This document shows positions 61,509 through 64,000 of a stretch of 64,000 bases of DNA, piece by piece. The stretch covers positions 38,404-102,403 of the forward strand of contig NZ_LVHI01000012.1 of NCBI RefSeq assembly GCF_001645385.1, given 5' to 3'. Position 1 is the first letter of the stretch; each line of letters opens with the position of its first letter. The translations under genes and the position numbers were made by a program. The notes beneath the pieces are model-generated. The model did no database searches, was not told the origin of the DNA, and worked only from the letters and a program-made list of their open reading frames with translations. The DNA comes from Rhodococcoides kyotonense. GTDB taxonomy: Bacteria; Actinomycetota; Actinomycetes; Mycobacteriales; Mycobacteriaceae.

Positions 61509-64000
61509 ATGACAGCACACACACAGCGCTTCCGCCCCACCCGCGCGGGCATCATCAACCTGTGGGACTACCGCGACCAGGAGTTCTCCTTCGCCGACGG
61601 GCGACTGGTGTTGCGCGGACCGAACGGTTCGGGGAAGACCAAGGCACTCGAGGTGCTCTTCCCCTTCGTGCTCGACGGACGTATCGAACCGCGCAGGCTG
61701 AATCCGTTCGCCGGTGAGGAACGCACGATGAAGTCCAACCTCCTGTACCGCGGACAGGAGAGTGCGCTCTCGTACGTCTGGATGGAGTTCGGGCGCGGTT
61801 CGACGGACGATCCCGAGTCGGTGACCGTCGGCATCGGCATGCGCGCCACCAAGTCGAACGACAAGGTCACGCGGTGGTACTTCGTCGCGGACGGCCGTGT
61901 GGGCGTCGACTTCTCGCTGATCGGTTCCGACGATCGCCCGCTGACCAAGAAGCAGCTCGCCGAACAGCTGGGCACCGATGCGCTGACCGATCGCCCGGTG
62001 GACTACCGCGCTGCGATCGACGCCCGCATGTTCGGACTGGGCGCGCAACGCTACGACCAGCTGATCAACCTGATCCTCACGCTACGTCGGCCCCAGCTCG
62101 CGAAGAACCTCGACCCGAAGGGCCTGTCGCAAGCGCTGACCGACGGTCTGCGTCCGCTCGACGAACAACTCGTTCTCGAAGCCGCACGATCGTTCAGTGA
62201 CATGGAAGAGGTCGGCCGCGCCCTCGAAGGGCTCGCCCAAGCCGATCGAGCCGCGAAGAGCTTCGTCTCCGTCTACTCCAAATACCTTCGTGTGCAGGCA
62301 CGTTCGGACATCGAGACGGTGACGCGCCGCCTCGAAGCCGTTACGCACGCGACGACGGCACACTTCGCTGCCGCAGCGCTGAAGGAACGACGCCTCGGCG
62401 AGCGCGAGGCGGCCGAGAAGCGGTTCGACGACGCCGAGCGTGCACTGGACCAAGCTGTCGCCGACCGCGAGACGTTGCAGCGCTCGAGCGCCTACGAGGG
62501 CAAGCAGCAGTTGGACGATCTCGCCGAGTCCGCCGAGAAGCTCGCGGTGTCCGCGAAGACCCAGACCGATCGTGCACGAGGCGCCCAAGCCGAACTCGAG
62601 AAACGGTCCGCGGACGCGACCCGAGCAGAGGCAGCGCTGCGCGACTCCGTCGCAGCACTCGGTCGGGCGGAGGACGACCTTCAGGCGGCAGCCGAAGACG
62701 CGGGCATCGTGTGGACGCCGTTGCCGTCGGGTTCGCGTAGCGACCAGTTCACCACCGCACTTCGTGGCCACGCCGAGGAACGTGACGGCGACGTCCGCGC
62801 TGTGCGCGAGGCGCTGAGTACCGTCGAGAAGGCGGCGACCGAACGGGCACGGGCCGACAAGAGCAGTTCCCGGGCTCGCGAACTTCTCGACGCGGCCCGC
62901 GCTGCCGTCACCGAGGCCGAAGCCGCCGTCGAACTGGCACGGGCCCAGTTCGCGTCGGGACTTCGCTCGTGGTGGTCGGAGCACTCGACGCTGTACGCGT
63001 CGGCCGACATCGGTGTCACGGCGTTCGAACAGCTCGACGCCGCTGTGCCGCACATCGGTGAAGACGACGCACCGAGCCTCGACGCCGTGCTCTCCGACGC
63101 GTCGGCGGACGGTCTGGAGTCGGTGCGTGCACGACGGGCGCAGGCATCGATGACAGCGACAGCGCTGTCGGAGGAACTGGCGTTCATGCGATCCGAGCGC
63201 GACACGATCAGCGCGGAGCACGACGACGCTCCCCCGCCGTTCGCGGCCCGCATCAGCTCGCGCGACGGTCTCGTCGGCGCACCGCTGTGGCAACTCGTCC
63301 GGTTCGCCGACGGGGTCGACCCAGCCGATGCGGCGGGCGTGGAAGCGGCGCTGCAGGCGGCGAACCTGCTCGACGGGTGGGTCTCGGCGTCGGACGCGCC
63401 GACGTCGCTCGAATCCGACCAGTTCCTGGTCGCTATACCCGAGACCGACCGCCCGCGTGGTTCGACGCTGGCGGACGTTCTCGAGGTGGAGCCGAATACG
63501 GATGTTCCCGAAGGGGTGGTCAGCGCGATTCTGGAGTCGGTCGCCCTCCGCCGCGACGGCGCGTCCGAGAACTCGGCGGTGTCAGTCGGCGTCGACGGCC
63601 GGTTCTGGCAGGGCGTACAGCAGGGCCGTCACGTCAAGAGCGACGCGGAGTACATCGGAGCCACGGCACGCGCACGGCGTCGCGCCGCTCGTATCGCCGA
63701 GCTCGACGGGTCGATCGTGTCCACCGAGGCCGCGCTGACCGCAGCCCAGGACACCGAGCGCGCGGCCGGTGAACTGCTCCGAGACTTGACCACGGCCGCC
63801 AAGAAACTGCCGAGAGTGGCCGCCATCGCCAAGGCGCAGAAGTCCGTCACCGAAGCTGCCGGTGCGCTGCGCACGTCACAGGCGGCGTCGACGGCGGCCG
63901 ACCGCGAACTCGACCAGGCGATCGCCGAACTGTCCGCCCGCGAGAAGCATCTGCGAACCACCGCCGTCGCGCACCGCACCCCGCACACCGCTCGGGACGT
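61509..64000 (+). CDS. jetC: Wadjet type II component JetC (TIGR02680 SMC-like ATPase), cut by the window edge
   Basis: The first 830 residues of an SMC-like ATPase, open to the right edge. The N-terminal head has Walker A LRGPNGSGKTKALEVLF with K43, then RTMKSNLLYRGQESALSYVWMEFGRG and the family stretch LILTLRRPQLAKNLDPKGLSQALTDGLRPLDE near 195. From about residue 255 the chain turns into long alanine/glutamate/arginine-rich coiled coil, with a globular hinge-like part around 575-720 (GAPLWQLVRFADGVDPADAAGVEAALQAANLLDGWV). Full members are about 1300-1400 residues, so about a third is missing. jetD (DUF2399 nuclease) is expected next. Confidence 0.93.
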   Translation, partial: MTAHTQRFRPTRAGIINLWDYRDQEFSFADGRLVLRGPNGSGKTKALEVLFPFVLDGRIEPRRLNPFAGEERTMKSNLLYRGQESALSYVWMEFGRGSTDDPESVTVGIGMRATKSNDKVTRWYFVADGRVGVDFSLIGSDDRPLTKKQLAEQLGTDALTDRPVDYRAAIDARMFGLGAQRYDQLINLILTLRRPQLAKNLDPKGLSQALTDGLRPLDEQLVLEAARSFSDMEEVGRALEGLAQADRAAKSFVSVYSKYLRVQARSDIETVTRRLEAVTHATTAHFAAAALKERRLGEREAAEKRFDDAERALDQAVADRETLQRSSAYEGKQQLDDLAESAEKLAVSAKTQTDRARGAQAELEKRSADATRAEAALRDSVAALGRAEDDLQAAAEDAGIVWTPLPSGSRSDQFTTALRGHAEERDGDVRAVREALSTVEKAATERARADKSSSRARELLDAARAAVTEAEAAVELARAQFASGLRSWWSEHSTLYASADIGVTAFEQLDAAVPHIGEDDAPSLDAVLSDASADGLESVRARRAQASMTATALSEELAFMRSERDTISAEHDDAPPPFAARISSRDGLVGAPLWQLVRFADGVDPADAAGVEAALQAANLLDGWVSASDAPTSLESDQFLVAIPETDRPRGSTLADVLEVEPNTDVPEGVVSAILESVALRRDGASENSAVSVGVDGRFWQGVQQGRHVKSDAEYIGATARARRRAARIAELDGSIVSTEAALTAAQDTERAAGELLRDLTTAAKKLPRVAAIAKAQKSVTEAAGALRTSQAASTAADRELDQAIAELSAREKHLRTTAVAHRTPHTARD

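Overview
The window is chromosomal DNA from a high-GC actinobacterium of the mycolic-acid group, most likely Rhodococcus or a close relative. The evidence is a complete Pup-proteasome locus (arc, dop, pup-prcB-prcA, pafA, pafBC), tatA-tatC-helY beside it, F420-type PPOX proteins, an aerobic cobalamin pathway with CobN and fused CobIJ, many leaderless genes, and a gene order from pepE to the PAC2 gene that follows the Mycobacterium tuberculosis Rv2089c-Rv2125 block. I see no tRNA, rRNA, insertion sequence or CRISPR array.

Layout. 1-2473: the first 2.5 kb of a non-ribosomal peptide synthetase, running leftward out of the window. 2474-3121: a gene-free, AT-richer spacer. 3122-9555: lnt, an amidohydrolase, fxsA, a NarL-type response regulator with its histidine kinase, and a TauE/SafE exporter. 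9567-12451: a tldD/tldE-like pair. 12454-19152: a VOC protein, a short UvrA-like ATPase, a WYL regulator divergent from a DinB/TIGR03086 protein across a palindromic operator, an amidohydrolase and a PPOX protein. 19168-29505: cobalamin genes (cobN under a B12 riboswitch, cobG, cobH, cobIJ, cobK, cobL) with an SDR and a PPOX gene. 29525-36641: M24 peptidase, 5'-3' exonuclease, a QYPQG-repeat membrane protein, helY, tatC, tatA. 36764-47108: the pupylation/proteasome region, interrupted by a PAP2-diacylglycerol kinase fusion gene. 47285-58365: a lipoprotein, trmI, a RecB-like nuclease, a thioesterase, hisG-hisE, a HAD phosphatase, metH, a PAC2 protein and an MFS transporter. 58606-64000: jetA, jetB and the first two thirds of jetC of a Wadjet type II anti-plasmid system; the nuclease gene jetD should lie just beyond the right edge.

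How the parts fit. Proteins tagged with Pup by PafA (after Dop deamidates the GGQ tail) are unfolded by ARC and degraded by PrcAB. PafBC is the DNA-damage activator encoded beside PafA. The cobalamin genes supply the cofactor for MetH in the same window. The Jet proteins form an SMC complex expected to sense and restrict closed circular plasmids. Recurrent regulatory style: many genes start 6-8 nt after a TANNNT -10 box, so they are probably leaderless, while operon-internal genes overlap by 4 bp (ATGA/GTGA).
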